A DNA stretch of 14,115 bases, from positions 1 through 14,115 of the forward strand of contig CANQHY010000029.1 of assembly GCA_947623975.1 (NCBI GenBank), in the 5' to 3' direction. Positions 13,301-14,115 of this stretch are shown here, in pieces. The notes under the pieces were generated by a model, which ran no database searches, had not been told where the DNA came from, and worked only from the letters and a program-made list of their open reading frames with translations. Position 1 is the stretch's first letter. Every line of letters begins with the position of its first letter. The DNA comes from an uncultured Bacilli bacterium. GTDB taxonomy: Bacteria > Bacillota_I > Bacilli_A > RF39 > UBA660. The translations under genes and the position numbers were made by a program.

Positions 13301-14115
13301 ATGAAGAGAATTATTTTTCATATCGATGTAAATAATGCCTTCCTTTCGTGGACAGCTGTAAAACTTTTAAACGAGGGTTATCCTATCGATATTAGAGAAA
13401 TACCTTCTATTATCGGTGGTGATGAGAAAACAAGGCACGGCATTGTTTTAGCTAAATCGCCAGTAGCTAAAAGACTAGGAATTAAAACAGCCGATACTAT
13501 TTATTCGGCAAAAAAGAAATGTTCTAATCTTCAAGTTTTCCCAATAGATATGGCCTATTATAAGATTATGTCTAAGAAAATGATTGACTACATAAGTAGC
13601 TATTCACCTGATTTAGAACAGTTTTCGATTGATGAGTGCTTTTTGGATATGACGGGTACTAATTATCTATATGATGATTTAATAAAATTAGCTTATAAAA
13701 TAAAAGATGAGATACATTCTAAATTTGGTTTTACTGTTAATATTGGTATTGGCAATAATAAATTATGTGCCAAGATGGCCAGTGATTTTTTGAAGCCGGA
13801 TAGAGTTCATACCTTATTTGCTGATGAAATACAGACTAAACTTTGGCCACTGCCAATAGATGATTTGTTTATGGTTGGTAAAAAGACCGCCGAAAAACTT
13901 AAGAAAATGGGGTTTACAACAATTGGCGATGTTGCTAAAAGCAACCCTCAAAGACTAATAAAGGAATTTAAATCTTTTGGAAATGTTATTTATGATAGTG
14001 CTAATGGCATTGATGATTCGATAGTAGACTCTACCGTTTCACAAAGTAAAAGTATAAGCGTCTCTTGGACTTTAGAAAAGGATACCGACGATGTCGATGA
14101 AATAAAAAAAATACT
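13301..14115 (+). CDS. Y-family DNA polymerase (Pol IV/UmuC-like), 3' partial
   Basis: 271 codons are visible, open to the right edge. It is a translesion polymerase that copies damaged templates at low fidelity. HIDVNNAFLSW at 7-17 gives metal ligand D9 and the steric-gate aromatic F14, and SIDECFLDMT gives D111/E112. Between them lies IGGDEKTRHGIVLAKS, the fingers-region arginine block. VNIGIGNNKLCAKMASDF ends the palm, followed by the thumb helix-hairpin-helix region (LFMVGKKTAEKLKKMGFTTIGDV). The little-finger domain starts near 245 (SKSISVSWTLEKD) and is cut off. The DVNNAFLSW variant is characteristic of a Firmicutes subgroup rather than E. coli DinB (DMDCFFA). It starts 79 bases after gpmI with its own promoter and a candidate LexA box. 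Choosing between dinB and umuC/polY names would need the missing C-terminus (for example a clamp-binding motif). Confidence 0.93.
   Translation, partial: MKRIIFHIDVNNAFLSWTAVKLLNEGYPIDIREIPSIIGGDEKTRHGIVLAKSPVAKRLGIKTADTIYSAKKKCSNLQVFPIDMAYYKIMSKKMIDYISSYSPDLEQFSIDECFLDMTGTNYLYDDLIKLAYKIKDEIHSKFGFTVNIGIGNNKLCAKMASDFLKPDRVHTLFADEIQTKLWPLPIDDLFMVGKKTAEKLKKMGFTTIGDVAKSNPQRLIKEFKSFGNVIYDSANGIDDSIVDSTVSQSKSISVSWTLEKDTDDVDEIKKI

Noticed and set aside
1..14115. CRISPR array, tRNA or rRNA gene, insertion sequence, prophage or restriction system
   Set aside because: No regularly spaced direct repeats, no tRNA-like cloverleaf or TTCRA arm found by eye, and no transposase, integrase or methylase motifs in any frame.

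Overview
The window reads as a chromosomal segment of a low-GC (roughly 30 % by eye) Gram-positive bacterium of the Bacilli/Erysipelotrichia/gut-Mollicutes-like part of Firmicutes. The support is the AT-rich coding sequence, AGGAG-type ribosome sites, strong TTGACA-17-TATAAT promoters, a bona fide Spo0A (so an endospore-forming lineage or a close relative), a glycolipid-type GT4 glycosyltransferase, and a host-associated-looking surface protein with InlB-type and cysteine-rich repeats. TGA works as a stop codon (end of the GT4 gene, one base before the tpiA ATG), so this is genetic code 11 and not Mycoplasma code 4. All recognised genes lie on the + strand. The genus cannot be named from the sequence.

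Layout. (1) 1-4768: the 3' part of a very large secreted surface protein, then a small single-pass membrane protein with a TTG start, closed by a good terminator. (2) 4821-9115: one transcription unit with its own extended -10 promoter: pgk, a flippase-like LPG-synthase-TM protein, a GT4 glycosyltransferase and tpiA. The genes are separated by 1 base or overlap, and the unit ends in a terminator. (3) 9109-10072: spo0A as a single gene, with a near-ideal Spo0A-binding box in its upstream region and its own terminator. (4) 10073-10374: a noncoding or weakly coding gap that may hold a 49-codon ORF. (5) 10375-13238: a near-consensus promoter driving an AAA_14/DUF4143-type ATPase and gpmI (iPGM), which are tightly coupled. 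(6) 13257-14115: a Y-family DNA polymerase (dinB-like) with its own promoter, a candidate LexA box in the promoter spacer, and a coding region that runs off the right edge.

How the genes work together. pgk, tpiA and gpmI are lower-glycolysis enzymes, which in many Firmicutes form one gapA-pgk-tpiA-gpmI-eno operon. Here the series is split: two membrane-glycolipid genes sit between pgk and tpiA, and spo0A plus an ATPase gene sit between tpiA and gpmI. gapA and eno are not in the window. The membrane pair suggests synthesis of a glycosyl-diacylglycerol at the inner leaflet, co-expressed with a flippase-like protein.

I do not see a wholly new multi-gene system. The points most worth following are the regulatory sites (0A box at spo0A, LexA-like box at dinB), the ATPase that has lost key residues in both its Walker B and nuclease-like motifs, the altered active-site surroundings of the triosephosphate isomerase, and the eukaryote-receptor-like cysteine-rich surface protein.
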